From assembly GCF_041504345.1 (NCBI RefSeq), contig NZ_CP167894.1:806001-870000 (forward strand): DNA of 64,000 bases. Direction: 5' to 3'. This document shows positions 63,651 to 64,000 of this stretch, in pieces. The number at the start of each line of letters is the position of its first letter. The stretch's first letter is position 1. Source of the stretch: Vibrio sp. BS-M-Sm-2 (GTDB lineage Bacteria > Pseudomonadota > Gammaproteobacteria > Enterobacterales > Vibrionaceae). Made by a program: the position numbers and the translations under genes. The notes under the pieces are model-generated. The model was given only the letters and a program-made list of their open reading frames with translations, searched no databases and had not been told where the DNA came from.

Positions 63651-64000
63651 GACGCCACACCCAGTGGTGGGTGATCAGAAATTAGGCTGAGTAAAGTAGA
63701 CATCTTCTTGTTCAATTCTTGCCACTCATGTTCGGCAACCGATCCCGGCACGATCCCCGCGCCAGCAAACAGCTGTACTTGATCATTTACAATCAAGGCG
63801 CTTCGAATCGCTACGCAGAATTCAGCTCGCTGATGGCTGATATAGCCCACAGAACCTGCATACCAACCTCGGGCAAACGGTTCGTGCTCAAGAATAAAAT
63901 CCATCGCTTCTTTACGCGGCAAACCCGCTACAGCAGCAGTTGGCTGTAATGCAGCAAGTAACTGCACACCATTAACACCATTATTAAGCTGAGCATGGAT
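63647..64000 (-). CDS. menF: Isochorismate synthase, C-terminal part (cut by window edge)
   Basis: The last 117 codons are visible; the 5' part lies beyond the window. The chorismate-binding signature is recognisable in [35 protein letters not shown] and the late [19 protein letters not shown]. It isomerises chorismate to isochorismate, the first committed menaquinone step. It is the upstream gene of the men operon and overlaps menD by four bases. Confidence 0.95.
   Translation of the reverse strand: MHAQLNNGVNGVQLLAALQPTAAVAGLPRKEAMDFILEHEPFARGWYAGSVGYISHQRAEFCVAIRSALIVNDQVQLFAGAGIVPGSVAEHEWQELNKKMSTLLSLISDHPPLGVAS

Overview
The window is chromosomal DNA from a gammaproteobacterium of the genus Vibrio, most like the Splendidus clade. 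That placement is inferred from recognisable protein families, gene neighbourhoods (menFDHBCE, decR beside a PLP enzyme, a DsdC-like regulator beside a PTS permease), a 4.5S RNA, and a tandem tyrosine-tRNA array with a stringent-type promoter. No plasmid or phage backbone and no CRISPR is seen. The only complete insertion sequence is one IS4-family element.

Region by region. 1-7 kb is an uptake module for an unidentified substrate: a sodium:solute symporter, a divergent MFS transporter, a protein with two SnoaL/NTF2-like domains, a general porin and a LacI-family regulator. A 14-bp near-palindrome is shared by the symporter/MFS intergenic region and the lacI promoter. 7-15.6 kb holds small metabolic and stress genes: globin, VOC protein, ChbG/YdjC deacetylase, SoxR, a LysR/crotonase divergent pair, and an arylamine N-acetyltransferase-FMN reductase operon behind an almost perfect SoxR-box promoter. 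It ends with a CDGSH-glutamate synthase fusion and a DUF1439 lipoprotein. 15.9-19.3 kb pairs a VpsR-like sigma-54 activator with a convergent secreted protein that has a correctly spaced -24/-12 promoter.

19.6-24.2 kb carries a DCC thiol protein, a 31-residue membrane peptide, a UbiB/ABC1 kinase-like protein, glutathione peroxidase, DUF3429, a GNAT enzyme and a LysE exporter. 24.3-28.2 kb is a small polysaccharide locus (flippase, GT2, GT4). 28.4-33.4 kb has an RNase HI paralogue, NIPSNAP protein, an AraC-AzlC-AzlD exporter unit, an orphan solute-binding protein and the SRP RNA. 33.5-38.9 kb has atl, ybaY, tesB, a coiled-coil repeat protein, decR, and a PLP-dependent enzyme gene broken by an amber codon at position 7. 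An IS4-family element (38934-40367) sits in the apex of the terminator after that gene. 40.4-45.1 kb has DUF1244 and an RND efflux pair. 45.5-46.9 kb is the array of seven tRNA-Tyr genes.

47-57.5 kb has a YeiL-like Crp/Fnr regulator, a TsgA-like transporter with a purine nucleoside phosphorylase, a Tim44-like protein, a TetR plus LplT-PlsC fusion, YeiH, a 54-residue membrane protein, and a DsdC-like LysR divergent from a GlcNAc/glucose-type PTS permease. The window ends inside the menaquinone operon menFDHBCE on the minus strand, with menF cut by the edge.

Non-coding highlights are two 161-bp copies of a terminal-inverted-repeat element, each ending about 22-23 bp before a start codon in the same relative orientation; the SoxR promoter; the sigma-54 promoter; and the terminator disrupted by the IS. 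All identifications come from reading the sequence; no database search was possible.
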